A stretch of DNA of 64,000 nt, from assembly GCF_020524025.1 (NCBI RefSeq), contig NZ_JAIVKN010000002.1, positions 806,001-870,000 on the forward strand. Direction: 5' to 3'. Both the position numbers and the translations under genes were made by a program. This DNA is from Halobacillus litoralis. Its GTDB lineage: Bacteria > Bacillota > Bacilli > Bacillales > Halobacillaceae. Shown here in pieces: positions 8,390 to 16,598 of this stretch. How positions within the stretch are numbered: the stretch's first letter is position 1; every line of letters starts with the position of its first letter. The notes under the pieces were generated by a model. That model had not been told where the DNA came from, ran no database searches, and worked only from the letters and a program-made list of their open reading frames with translations.

Positions 8390-8414
8390 GGGAACCTGCA
8401 CGGTTCCCTTTTTT
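8390..8414 (+). terminator. Intra-operon terminator/attenuator before the exporter gene
   Basis: GGGAACC pairs with GGTTCCC and is followed by six T that run directly into the ribosome site of the next gene. It probably lowers exporter expression relative to the sulfurtransferases. Confidence 0.75.
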
Positions 8415-8428
8415 AGGAGGTACAGACT

Positions 8429-9205
8429 ATGGAATTTGGATTAATCATCACGATCTTTCTCATCGGCTTCATAGGGTCTTATATATCAGGTATGCTCGGC
8501 ATCGGGGGATCCATTATCAAATACCCCATGCTCCTTTATATTCCGCCCCTTGTAGGGTTTACAGCCTTCACCGCACACGAAGTTTCCGGTATAAGTGCCG
8601 TACAGGTCTTTTTCGCAACTATTGGTGGTGTGTGGGCCTATCGTAAAGGCGGATATTTAAACAAATCACTTATTATATATATGGGTGTAAGTATCTTAAT
8701 CGGGAGCTTCATCGGAGGATATGGATCAAGGTTTATGTCCGAAGATGGAATTAATCTTGTCTATGGCTTTCTGGCGCTGATTGCTACTGTCATGATGTTT
8801 GTTCCCAAAAAAGGGATCGATGACAAGCCTTTGAATGAAGTCACGTTTAATAAGGCGCTAGCTGCTATTCTGGCTCTTATTGTAGGTGTAGGCGCAGGTA
8901 TTGTTGGAGCAGCGGGTGCATTCCTGCTTGTCCCTATCATGCTCGTCGTTTTAAAAATCCCAACAAGAATGACCATTGCTTCTTCGCTTGCGATTACATT
9001 GATCTCTTCTATAGGAGCGACAATTGGTAAAATCACAACCGGTCAGGTTGAATATCTTCCTGCGGCCATTATGATTGTAGCAAGCTTGATTGCAGCACCA
9101 TTGGGAGCTGCAGCAGGTAAGAAGGTAAATACAAGAGTTCTTCAGACTATTCTGGCTCTCCTTATCTTAGGAACCACAATAAAAGTCTGGATGGATATTT
9201 TTTAA
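8429..9205 (+). CDS. TauE/SafE (TSUP) family sulfite or sulfonate exporter
   Basis: This 258-residue polytopic membrane protein has about eight hydrophobic segments and two repeated halves, each opening with a glycine-rich motif (GIGGS near residue 25 and GAAGAF near residue 155), as usual in the TSUP family. As the last gene of the persulfide operon, it probably exports the sulfite made by the persulfide dioxygenase. It could alternatively move thiosulfate or another sulfur anion. The ribosome site is AGGAGGT. A strong terminator follows. Confidence 0.9.
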   Translation: MEFGLIITIFLIGFIGSYISGMLGIGGSIIKYPMLLYIPPLVGFTAFTAHEVSGISAVQVFFATIGGVWAYRKGGYLNKSLIIYMGVSILIGSFIGGYGSRFMSEDGINLVYGFLALIATVMMFVPKKGIDDKPLNEVTFNKALAAILALIVGVGAGIVGAAGAFLLVPIMLVVLKIPTRMTIASSLAITLISSIGATIGKITTGQVEYLPAAIMIVASLIAAPLGAAAGKKVNTRVLQTILALLILGTTIKVWMDIF

Positions 9206-9213
9206 TTCTCCAC

Positions 9214-9251
9214 GAGCAGGAACCGAACGAGAAGGTTCCTGCTCTTTTTTT
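9214..9251 (+). terminator. Terminator of the sulfur operon
   Basis: GAGCAGGAACC pairs perfectly with GGTTCCTGCTC and is followed by seven T. Confidence 0.93.
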
Positions 9252-9351
9252 ACCGGTACACGTTAATGATTTATTTCAGTAGTAAACCCGCGTTTGGATG
9301 TTGACCCACGATATGCACCCGAGTTAAAACCAATACACTTATATAACCCAA

Positions 9352-9384
9352 ATAAAAAACACCCTTGCTTGAAGCAAGGGTGTT
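9352..9384 (-). terminator. Terminator after the ltaS gene
   Basis: On the minus strand, AACACCCTTGCTT pairs with AGCAAGGGTGTT and is followed by TTTTATTT. Confidence 0.93.
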
Positions 9385-9388
9385 CCTT

Positions 9389-11293
9389 TTACTCATTGGT
9401 TTCTGTCTGTTTATCTGAGTTCACCATTTCGGTTTCATCAAGATAGCGTAACAAGTCGCCATAAACAATGGAATCTGACATTTCCAGTTCTTCTTGTGCA
9501 GCATTAAAGCCTTCTTCACAAGCTTCCCCTTCGACTTCTTCCCCTGTTTCGCGGTTATAACATGCACCCTGAATACCAACATATTCTTCATTGGCAAAGT
9601 TTCCATCGCGTGTAATCATCAGCTGGCGACGGTCTTCATCTAATAAGTCATTTCCGAATTGAATCGGATTTTCATCATCAATACCTAATAGGTTCATCAG
9701 TGTTGGACGAAGGTCGACTTGACCACCAACCGTGTGATTCTGTTCTCCCTCAATTCCTTGACCAAAGATCAATAGAGGGACACGCTGCAATTGGAATTGT
9801 TCATAATCATTAATATCCTTACCTAAATACTCGCCCATGGCCTCCTGGTGATTTTCAGAGATTCCAAAGTGGTCGCCGTAGATTACAAGGATCGTATCTT
9901 CATAAAGGTCAGAGTTCTTGAAGTCCTCAACGAACTTCTTCAACGCTTCATCCTGATAGCGGATGGTCTGGAAGTATCGATTCAACGTACCGCTTCCTGT
10001 CTCACCTTCTTCGATCAACTTCTGTTCTTCACCCAGTGTGAACGGATAATGGTTGGTTAGTGTGATCATTTTCGTATAGAAAGGCTGGTCCATCTCTTTC
10101 ATCTTGTTAAGAGAATCTTCAAAGAAATACTCATCAAGATAACCCCAGCCGTGGGATTTCTCAGGTGTAACGTTATAATCTTCTTTTGAAATAAAATCAT
10201 CGAACCCAAGAGAATCATACATCACATTTCGGTTCCAGAATGTTTTATCATTGGCGTGCATAGAAGCTGTGTAATAGCCATTTTCTCCAAGAACACTTGG
10301 CATTGCATCGTATTCATTTCCAGAGTGAGTAAAGAATACCGCTCCACGGTTCAATGGATAAAGAGAGTTCGCTAACAAGAATTCCGAGTCAGATGTTCGT
10401 CCCTGCTTAACCTGATGGTAGAAGTTATCAAAATAGATCCCTTCCTCTTTTAAATCATTGAAGTAAGGCGTTAATTCTTCCCCGTGCAGCGTATTGTCAA
10501 CAACAAATGTCTGCGTACTTTCAAGAGAAATGGCAATCACATTTTTGCCTTCGGCCGCCCCTTCAAGTTTATCGCTGTCTTCTGATTTATTTTCATTCAG
10601 ATAGTTGATGACAGGTACAAGTTCATTACTGTCTGCCAGGGTTTTTTTCATTTCCGTCTTTCCTTGAAGAACGGCATCATACACGTGGTAGTTGATCACA
10701 CCGATATATTTAACAAGCATGTTACGGTCAAACGTACGCTCCAGTAAATCTGTACGTTCTGTTTCCGCCCACTGCAAGTTAATCAGGAACAACGGAATAG
10801 CTACAATGGCAAGAATAATCCCTTCTTTACGCTTGGGTTTAAAAACCTGGAAGCGGGAGGGTTTTAAGTAGAATAATAGAAAAGCAGCCAAAAATACATC
10901 AATAAAAATGAATGTATCCATAGGACTGATAATTGTTGTAATACTTCCTCCTAAATCAGCCAGGTTGGCTACCTGATTCAGCATAGGAATAGTAATGAAG
11001 TCATTGTATTCCCGGTAGAAAAGAACGTTCACATACAAAAGTAGAGAACCAAGAATGTAGGAGACAAACATTCCCCGGCGCCCACCGAGTAAAATCCCTA
11101 TACCAAATATCAAGAAAATACTGCTGAGCGGGTTATACGCGAGAATATTTGCTTCATTAGCGTTCTCCACATTTAATGAAAAGATATTAGTTTGTATATA
11201 GAACATTTTCAGCCAAAACAGCCCGATAATCAGAGCGTAGACAAAAAGTTTCATTCCGGTTTGTTTGTTCAGAAATTTCTTATTTGTAAACAT
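9389..11293 (-). CDS. ltaS: Lipoteichoic acid synthase
   Basis: The 634-residue membrane enzyme polymerises glycerol phosphate from phosphatidylglycerol onto lipoteichoic acid. It has about five N-terminal transmembrane helices (residues 15-175) and an extracellular sulfatase-fold domain. The nucleophile is T300 in QGRTSDSEF, the same position as in S. aureus LtaS. E258 in ISLEST, HANDKTFWNR and GDHFGISENH provide the metal and substrate residues. TLADS after the last helix is a plausible signal-peptidase site. The start is ATG 11293, behind GGAGG. It is transcribed alone. Bacilli often carry several LtaS paralogues, and which one this is cannot be decided here. Confidence 0.93.
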   Translation of the reverse strand: MFTNKKFLNKQTGMKLFVYALIIGLFWLKMFYIQTNIFSLNVENANEANILAYNPLSSIFLIFGIGILLGGRRGMFVSYILGSLLLYVNVLFYREYNDFITIPMLNQVANLADLGGSITTIISPMDTFIFIDVFLAAFLLFYLKPSRFQVFKPKRKEGIILAIVAIPLFLINLQWAETERTDLLERTFDRNMLVKYIGVINYHVYDAVLQGKTEMKKTLADSNELVPVINYLNENKSEDSDKLEGAAEGKNVIAISLESTQTFVVDNTLHGEELTPYFNDLKEEGIYFDNFYHQVKQGRTSDSEFLLANSLYPLNRGAVFFTHSGNEYDAMPSVLGENGYYTASMHANDKTFWNRNVMYDSLGFDDFISKEDYNVTPEKSHGWGYLDEYFFEDSLNKMKEMDQPFYTKMITLTNHYPFTLGEEQKLIEEGETGSGTLNRYFQTIRYQDEALKKFVEDFKNSDLYEDTILVIYGDHFGISENHQEAMGEYLGKDINDYEQFQLQRVPLLIFGQGIEGEQNHTVGGQVDLRPTLMNLLGIDDENPIQFGNDLLDEDRRQLMITRDGNFANEEYVGIQGACYNRETGEEVEGEACEEGFNAAQEELEMSDSIVYGDLLRYLDETEMVNSDKQTETNE

Positions 11294-11570
11294 TGTAAAA
11301 CCTCCGTTAATTTTACATTACCCTATTTTAACCTATCTAACTAATTTTTTGTACCACCAGAATGATAGTTTTAATACTCTGACACTTCCCCGGCGCTAGT
11401 ACCAAAGGTTTGAGGTTAAAAAATGAACATCATGACCTATGCAGCAAGGAATTCCTTTATTAAGATTTAGTAAATCACGTCATAAGCAGCTGTGATTTCG
11501 ATGTCGGATTTTGTCCTTTTTTCTATTTATATAGTTTTCATAATCAGCCTCTATATTTCCCAGGAAATAC

Positions 11571-11614
11571 AAAAAAAGAAGCAGCTGGAATAATATCCAG
11601 CCACTTCTTTTTTT
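11571..11614 (-). terminator. Terminator of the ba3 oxidase operon
   Basis: On the minus strand, AAGAAGTGGCTGGA pairs with TCCAGCTGCTTCTT and is followed by seven T. It starts at the stop codon of the 29-residue peptide gene. Confidence 0.9.
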
Positions 11615-11702
11615 ATTCTTCTGTCTGAAGTTCTACCAGTATCGCACTGACAACAATAAACATAGGGATAACCGCTAAAGTAAATGCGAACGAAAAGGTC
11701 AT
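11613..11702 (-). CDS. 29-residue single-helix membrane peptide, oxidase-associated
   Basis: This tiny gene has a perfect AAAGGAGG ribosome site and encodes one hydrophobic helix (roughly residues 3-23) with an acidic tail ending QTEE. It starts 14 bases after the subunit I stop and sits directly before the operon terminator, which supports it being a real gene. Haem-copper oxidases of the ba3 and cbb3 classes often carry such single-helix accessory subunits; assignment as an oxidase subunit is inferred from position. No longer family is recognised. An open frame runs upstream to 11822, but it overlaps subunit I and has no ribosome site. Confidence 0.7.
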   Translation of the reverse strand: MTFSFAFTLAVIPMFIVVSAILVELQTEE

Positions 11703-11716
11703 GCCACTCTCCTCCT

Positions 11717-13375
11717 TTACCACGTTTGAAAACGACCTGATCCCGGCGGGGCGTGTTGTATCAAATCCGTCAGCGGAATAGTATAAGCGACAGCGATAAG
11801 AACAAAGGCAATGGCTATCCATATTTTCCAGTTCTCCAGAAATGTGGGTGTCGCTGATGAATCACTCGCAGCAATTGGAAAACTCTCAAGGTTTTCACCC
11901 TTACTTACCGGTGCGAACCACCACAGCTGAACGACAATAAAAACCAAGAGGACAGCCGACAAGAAAAGGATGGACCCACCGACAGCCATCGTCACATGAT
12001 TGGACAAGACTCCATCAAACCAGGCAAGTGCGTCTTCGTGCGCATACCCTGTGTAAGCCGTTCGACGCGGCGCACCCAGCAGTCCCAAAAGATGCTGGGC
12101 TGTGCTCATAAGAATCATACCGATTGACCATGTAATGATCTGAATAAACGCCAGCCTTTGCAAAGATTTAGTAAATACCCGTCCAGTTAGATAGGGAACC
12201 AGCCAGAATGTAAGGCCGAAAAATGTCATAGCAACAGGAGTACCTACTGTAATATGAAAGTGGCCGACAACCCAGAGTGTATTGTGAATAACCTCATTCA
12301 TTTGAAAACTAGCGTTAATTATTCCTCCTGCTCCCCCGGGTATGAAAAAAGCCATGGCAATGAAAATAGACGTAAAACGCACATCCTTCCATGGCAGTTT
12401 TCTAAACCAGCCAAATAATCCCCTGCCCCCTAATTCACGCCCCCGGACTTCGAAGGTTGCAAACATGGAGAAGGCAGTCATAAGTGAAGGTATGATGACC
12501 ATAAACGTTAATACCGTCTGCAGAAACTTCCAAAAACTTGTGATGCCAGGCTCTGTTAATTGGTGGTGAAACCCAACAGGGATTGAAAACAAAATAAATA
12601 GGACGAATGATAACCGGGCCAGAGAATCACTGAATACACGCCCTCCAATAATCTTCGGCACAACCACATACCAGGCCATGTAGGCAGGAAGCAGCCAGAA
12701 ATAAACAAGCGGATGACCGAAATACCAGAATAACGAACGACTCAACTCTACATTAATTCCATCCGTAATCCCGAATGCCCACGGGATGAATTGAAATAAT
12801 ACAGCTGCAACGACACCCAGGCACGCAATGACCCAAAGGATAATAGTAGCTACGGTCATGAAAGCAAATAACGGACTTAGCTCTCCCTTATGCTCCCTTC
12901 TCCAAACCCAATAGTGACCAACCAAAGCGAATCCCTGCACCCATGTACCAATTACAAATAAAGCTAATCCCACATAGAACAGGCCATGGGCTTGAAGAGG
13001 GGCATAAAACGTATATAAAACCGAGGCCTGCCCCGCAAGAATCATGATGACAACGAGCAAGGTCCCGAGTGAGGTGATGGCATAACCCACCCAGCTCCAA
13101 CGAAGAACTTTACCCCCGAAGCTGCCAATTGTCCTGCTCATACCAGCTTGAAAGAAACCAAAAATGAAAAAGGTTGTAAACACAATCGCCAGCAGTAGAC
13201 CATGGGCCGTCAACACTTGATAATAATCCAGCCAACCAGGCAGAGTCAGGGCATCGTTACGAATAAATACCTGGAGCAATCCACACAGCGTACCAATTAA
13301 AAAGGCGCTGTACGCAAAGCCGATGTTAGCCAGAGCAAGCTTTCTTTCTCCATTACCAATCTGTATGCTCTTCAT
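11717..13375 (-). CDS. ba3-type cytochrome c oxidase subunit I
   Basis: This 552-residue haem-copper oxidase core has at least 12 predicted transmembrane helices. The low-spin haem ligand is H58 in LTAHGLL. The CuB histidine and cross-linked tyrosine lie in GHPLVYFWL with H-x3-Y spacing, the two further CuB histidines are HH in FHHQLTE, and the haem ligands are in GHFHITVG. The wording of these motifs places it in the B-type (ba3) family rather than the aa3 type. It reduces oxygen and pumps protons in the membrane. Its start overlaps the subunit II stop by four bases. Confidence 0.93.
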   Translation of the reverse strand: MKSIQIGNGERKLALANIGFAYSAFLIGTLCGLLQVFIRNDALTLPGWLDYYQVLTAHGLLLAIVFTTFFIFGFFQAGMSRTIGSFGGKVLRWSWVGYAITSLGTLLVVIMILAGQASVLYTFYAPLQAHGLFYVGLALFVIGTWVQGFALVGHYWVWRREHKGELSPLFAFMTVATIILWVIACLGVVAAVLFQFIPWAFGITDGINVELSRSLFWYFGHPLVYFWLLPAYMAWYVVVPKIIGGRVFSDSLARLSFVLFILFSIPVGFHHQLTEPGITSFWKFLQTVLTFMVIIPSLMTAFSMFATFEVRGRELGGRGLFGWFRKLPWKDVRFTSIFIAMAFFIPGGAGGIINASFQMNEVIHNTLWVVGHFHITVGTPVAMTFFGLTFWLVPYLTGRVFTKSLQRLAFIQIITWSIGMILMSTAQHLLGLLGAPRRTAYTGYAHEDALAWFDGVLSNHVTMAVGGSILFLSAVLLVFIVVQLWWFAPVSKGENLESFPIAASDSSATPTFLENWKIWIAIAFVLIAVAYTIPLTDLIQHAPPGSGRFQTW

Positions 13376-13845
13376 TTCTCAACCACCTCCACTTCCGTAC
13401 TCATAAAATGGTGACCAGAACCACAATATTCATTGCATACAACCAAATACGTCCCTGGTTCATCAAACGTATGAGCTTTATGATTCACCTGACCCGGTAC
13501 GACCATCATATTGACATTTGTGCCCACAATAGAAAAACTGTGAACAACGTCTTCACTAGTAGCGGTGAAAGTGACCTGCTCTCCTGCCGGTACTTGAATT
13601 TTACCCGGATCGTAACCAAAAGCCTGGGCAATCATGACAACCTCATAGGTCCCATCTTCTTTCTGACGTAATCCGGTTTGATTAAACGGTGCAGTTTCTC
13701 TTACCTTTTCAGGGTCGACGCGCATATGTCCACCCGAGGGGGTATGTCCCTGATGAAAAGCACTGACTCCAACCACAGATAAAAATAATACGAGTGCAGC
13801 TATACCGAATACCAGCCATATCTTTTCAAATTTGTGCAAATGCAT
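13372..13845 (-). CDS. Cytochrome c oxidase subunit II (CuA)
   Basis: The 157-residue protein has one N-terminal transmembrane helix (residues 9-30) and an extracytoplasmic cupredoxin domain. CuA ligands are H102 in VVHSF and C137, E139, C141, H145 and M148 in VVCNEYCGSGHHFM. It accepts electrons from cytochrome c and passes them to subunit I. The short length and single helix fit the ba3 type. The ribosome site GAGGGGAG lies in the 12-base gap after the subunit IIa gene. Confidence 0.95.
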   Translation of the reverse strand: MHLHKFEKIWLVFGIAALVLFLSVVGVSAFHQGHTPSGGHMRVDPEKVRETAPFNQTGLRQKEDGTYEVVMIAQAFGYDPGKIQVPAGEQVTFTATSEDVVHSFSIVGTNVNMMVVPGQVNHKAHTFDEPGTYLVVCNEYCGSGHHFMSTEVEVVEK

Positions 13846-13857
13846 AAGGCTCCCCTC

Positions 13858-13980
13858 CTACAGGCGGTTGATATATAAAAAATAAACACTTACCCACATC
13901 ACGATGATGACGAACCCAACAGCCATAACGCTGACAAATGTTCCTTTTAAGTTCGGTTGCGATGTTCGTTCTTTTTTCAT
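13858..13980 (-). CDS. Cytochrome c oxidase subunit IIa-like small membrane protein (CbaD-like)
   Basis: This 40-residue protein has a basic N-terminus (MKKERTS) and a single hydrophobic helix of about 22 residues beginning near residue 15, ending YINRL. It is the first gene of the oxidase operon, 12 bases before subunit II. The size, topology and position match the single-helix subunit IIa of ba3 oxidases, which occupies the place of the missing second helix of subunit II. The ribosome site is a purine-rich GGGGGCAGAGGA. Confidence 0.75.
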   Translation of the reverse strand: MKKERTSQPNLKGTFVSVMAVGFVIIVMWVSVYFLYINRL

Positions 13981-14047
13981 TCCTCTGCCCCCTGACTCTT
14001 TATGAATCTACTTATATTTTACTGAAGAACATGGGCAGAAAAGTATT

Positions 14048-14085
14048 GGGGAATCCCCTCAAATTGGTAATAAAAGTCCCCGATT
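14048..14085 (-). promoter_or_regulatory. Candidate response-regulator site upstream of the oxidase operon
   Basis: The palindromic GGGGATTCCCC (14048-14058, minus strand) and TCCCCGATT (14077-14085, plus strand) recur as GGGCATTCCCC and TCCCCGATT at 17250-17264, upstream of the adjacent sensory operon. The shared words suggest one regulator for both operons. Confidence 0.45.
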
Positions 14086-14141
14086 CATAGAATTTAAGTA
14101 ATTTTCATTCCTACAACGTGCCTTCCTTTTCTTTTAGACAC

Positions 14142-14173
14142 AAAAAAAGAAGCTTGATTGAAATCAAGCTTCT
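14142..14173 (-). terminator. Terminator of the sensory operon
   Basis: On the minus strand, AGAAGCTTGATT pairs with AATCAAGCTTCT, followed by seven T. The stem includes the kinase stop codon. Confidence 0.93.
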
Positions 14174-15504
14174 AAAGGGACCCTCACTTCTACTTTCGTT
14201 CCTTTATTTTTTGAAGATGTAATGCTTAAAGTGCCGCCGACAGCACGCGCCCTCTCTTCCATGCTGAAAAGTCCGACACCTTTTCGTTCAGCTTCTGTTG
14301 AAAAGCCTGCTCCATTATCTGAAATGGTTACATCCAACACACTTTCTCGTTCCTTCATCAGGACAGACGCCTTATGAACCCCGGCGTACTTCCGAATATT
14401 CGTTAATGATTCCTGAATGATACGATAAATATTGGTTTCTATATCAGATGAAAGCCGGGTTTTAATATCTGCCTGAAAATTTATTTCAAAAGAATAGGAC
14501 CGCTCCATCCGGTTGATAAAGGAACGAATCGCAGGTAAAAGGCCAAGTTCATCAAGCGCTGATGGTCTAAGCTCCCAGGACATATCTCTGACGTTTTGAA
14601 TCAGCGTACTGATCTCCTCCTTCACCTGGTGAATGAGAGGGTGATTGACGTCTTTTTCAAGGCGGTGCATGCTGATCAACAAACTATAGAGTTCCTGCCC
14701 TATTCCATCATGCAGTTCTCTTGATACATCCTTCCTTTCATTTTCCTGCACATTAATTAAACGGGTCATCATATGCTGCAATTGCTGCTCGACACGTTTC
14801 CGCTCTGTAATTTCATTTCTTATCGCCAGATATTGATAAGGTTTCCCCTTCTCATTTAAAAAGGGGACAATCGTTGTATCCACCCAGTAATAAGACCCAT
14901 CTTTGGCCCGATTCCGCACTTCACCCTTCCAGACGTTCCCTGTTCCAATAGTCCGCCATAAGTCTTTAAAAAACGCTCTGGAATGGTAACCAGAATTTAA
15001 GAGCTTATGATCTCGTCCTATCAGCTCTTCTACTCCATACTGAGATATCTCTGAGAATTTCTTATTGACGTAACGAATAACACCACGCTGATCCGTAACC
15101 GCTACAATCGACGACTCATCCAGAGCGTATTTAATGTCCAGCAGTTCCTTCAGCGGCTCATACGTATGACGATCCAGTGTACTTCTTTCATAGAGGTTAT
15201 GGATGCTGATGAAATAACATGGTTCTTCCCCTTGTAAAGAATCATGAATGACTAAAAAAACAGGATGAGGACTCCCACCTTGCGGGGTGATATAATGCTG
15301 AAGCAGAATGCCTTTATCACATCGATGCAGATCTTCTGTGGTTAGATGTAAAAAAAGATCATCAAGGACCACATCCGTGTGACTTAAGTGAAAGATGTTT
15401 CTTGCTTTATCATTAAGATCTAAGATTTCTCCGTTTTCTTTTACAACTATAAATCCTTCCTGTCTTTGAGACAGGACCGATATTGAAGATCCTTCCTCCA
15501 TCAT
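14164..15504 (-). CDS. PAS-domain sensor histidine kinase (HisKA_3 type)
   Basis: The 446-residue kinase has no transmembrane segment. It has an N-terminal PAS-like domain (about 8-110), a second PAS with a PAC motif (about 125-235, ending ITERKR), a HisKA_3 dimerisation domain with phosphoacceptor H265 in SRELHDGIGQ, and a HATPase domain (NIYRIIQESLTN, DNGAGF, GVGLFSMEERA). It is related to the DegS/NreB group. The four-cysteine iron-sulfur signature of NreB is absent. It overlaps the GAF gene by four bases and probably phosphorylates the regulator at 15942. A soluble cue such as redox or oxygen is likely, by inference from the neighbouring oxidase. Confidence 0.92.
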   Translation of the reverse strand: MMEEGSSISVLSQRQEGFIVVKENGEILDLNDKARNIFHLSHTDVVLDDLFLHLTTEDLHRCDKGILLQHYITPQGGSPHPVFLVIHDSLQGEEPCYFISIHNLYERSTLDRHTYEPLKELLDIKYALDESSIVAVTDQRGVIRYVNKKFSEISQYGVEELIGRDHKLLNSGYHSRAFFKDLWRTIGTGNVWKGEVRNRAKDGSYYWVDTTIVPFLNEKGKPYQYLAIRNEITERKRVEQQLQHMMTRLINVQENERKDVSRELHDGIGQELYSLLISMHRLEKDVNHPLIHQVKEEISTLIQNVRDMSWELRPSALDELGLLPAIRSFINRMERSYSFEINFQADIKTRLSSDIETNIYRIIQESLTNIRKYAGVHKASVLMKERESVLDVTISDNGAGFSTEAERKGVGLFSMEERARAVGGTLSITSSKNKGTKVEVRVPLEA

Positions 15505-15929
15505 ATGACCTCCCTTTCTTTCAAATACTTCATCAGATTCTGCACATGGTGCCGGTATTCCATAGAGGATGGCAGAGGGTGTGGCTGACGATAGCCGATA
15601 AGCAGGACCGCTCCCAGCACATTCGAAGTAGGAACTGGCAGGGCCGCAAATGCTTTTAATTTTTCAGCTAGTACAATCGGGTATTCATGAAGGGGATTCG
15701 GCAGCGTTTCTACATCATTACATAAAAAAGGAGCCCCTGTCTGTATGACTTTTCCGGCAACCCCTTTTCCATATGATATATACATTCTTGTATATTTATC
15801 GTTCAACGGCTGATCCGCAAACGTCCACACGATATTCATGGAAGCGGGAATATACTCTGCAATAGCAATTAAAGATGCATCAAAGGATATGGACATTTCC
15901 CTTACCATTTCCTCGAGTGTTTGTGCCAC
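15501..15929 (-). CDS. GAF domain protein
   Basis: This 142-residue soluble protein consists of one GAF fold (YGKGVAGKVIQTGAPFLCNDV, AFAALPVP, GAVLLIGYRQ). It lies between the response regulator and the kinase, overlapping the kinase start by four bases. The gene set resembles the staphylococcal nreABC arrangement, in which the GAF protein NreA binds nitrate and restrains the kinase; whether this one binds nitrate or another ligand cannot be seen. One cysteine is present in FLCND. Confidence 0.85.
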   Translation of the reverse strand: MAQTLEEMVREMSISFDASLIAIAEYIPASMNIVWTFADQPLNDKYTRMYISYGKGVAGKVIQTGAPFLCNDVETLPNPLHEYPIVLAEKLKAFAALPVPTSNVLGAVLLIGYRQPHPLPSSMEYRHHVQNLMKYLKEREVI

Positions 15930-15941
15930 CCTGTCTGCCTC

Positions 15942-16598
15942 CTATCTTGAATAACCAATCAACCCTTTCTTCCAGGCGTACTCGACAAGTTCTGGCCTGG
16001 TTTTCATATGGAGCTTTTCCATCACTTTTGCCTTATGCGCTTCTACGGTCTTCACGCTGATCACGAGCTTTTCAGCCACCTCTTTGTTGGCATACCCTTT
16101 GGCTACTAATGCAAGAACTTCCCTTTCTCTGTCTGTCAACAGACGGTAGGTGTCCCCTTTATTTCCCTGCTTAGTTTTGTTCATATAGTCTTCCATCAGG
16201 CGCTTTGTTGCAGATGGATATAGGTAGGCATCCCCGCCGGCTACTTGCCGGATCGCTTTCACAAGTTCCTCATGTGGAGCATTCTTCAATATGCACCCGG
16301 AAGCTCCCAGTTCAATGGCTCTGAAGAGATACTCCTCATCATCATGCATCGTCAAAATTAAAATCTGAGTATCAGGATATTGTTTTTTTATTTCCGAAGT
16401 AGCTGATAAGCCGTCTTTGCCATGCGGCATTGATAAATCCATTAAAACAACCTGTGGACACTTCTCACTGACCTGTTCATACGCTTCATCTCCCTCTGAA
16501 GCTTCTCCTACGACGGCAAAATCATCAATGGAGTCTAATAGCATCGTTAAACCAGATCGTACGACCGCATGATCGTCCACTATCACTATCGAAATCAT
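15942..16598 (-). CDS. NarL/FixJ family response regulator
   Basis: The 218-residue regulator has a receiver domain with acidic pair DD near residue 8 and phosphoacceptor D54 in VLMDLSMP. Its C-terminal LuxR-type helix-turn-helix is LTDREREVLALVAKG...NKEVAEKLVISVKTVEAHKAKVMEKL. The start is ATG 16598, preceded by AAAGGAGGGG, and it overlaps the upstream stop as ATGA. A longer in-frame start at 16631 would overlap the upstream gene by 37 bases. It probably controls the ba3 oxidase operon and its own operon through the shared GGGNATTCCCC motif. Confidence 0.93.
   Translation of the reverse strand: MISIVIVDDHAVVRSGLTMLLDSIDDFAVVGEASEGDEAYEQVSEKCPQVVLMDLSMPHGKDGLSATSEIKKQYPDTQILILTMHDDEEYLFRAIELGASGCILKNAPHEELVKAIRQVAGGDAYLYPSATKRLMEDYMNKTKQGNKGDTYRLLTDREREVLALVAKGYANKEVAEKLVISVKTVEAHKAKVMEKLHMKTRPELVEYAWKKGLIGYSR

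Noticed and set aside
11703-11822. Longer form of the 29-residue oxidase peptide starting at 11822
   Set aside because: The extension lies inside subunit I in another frame and has no ribosome site, whereas the start at 11702 has AAAGGAGG.
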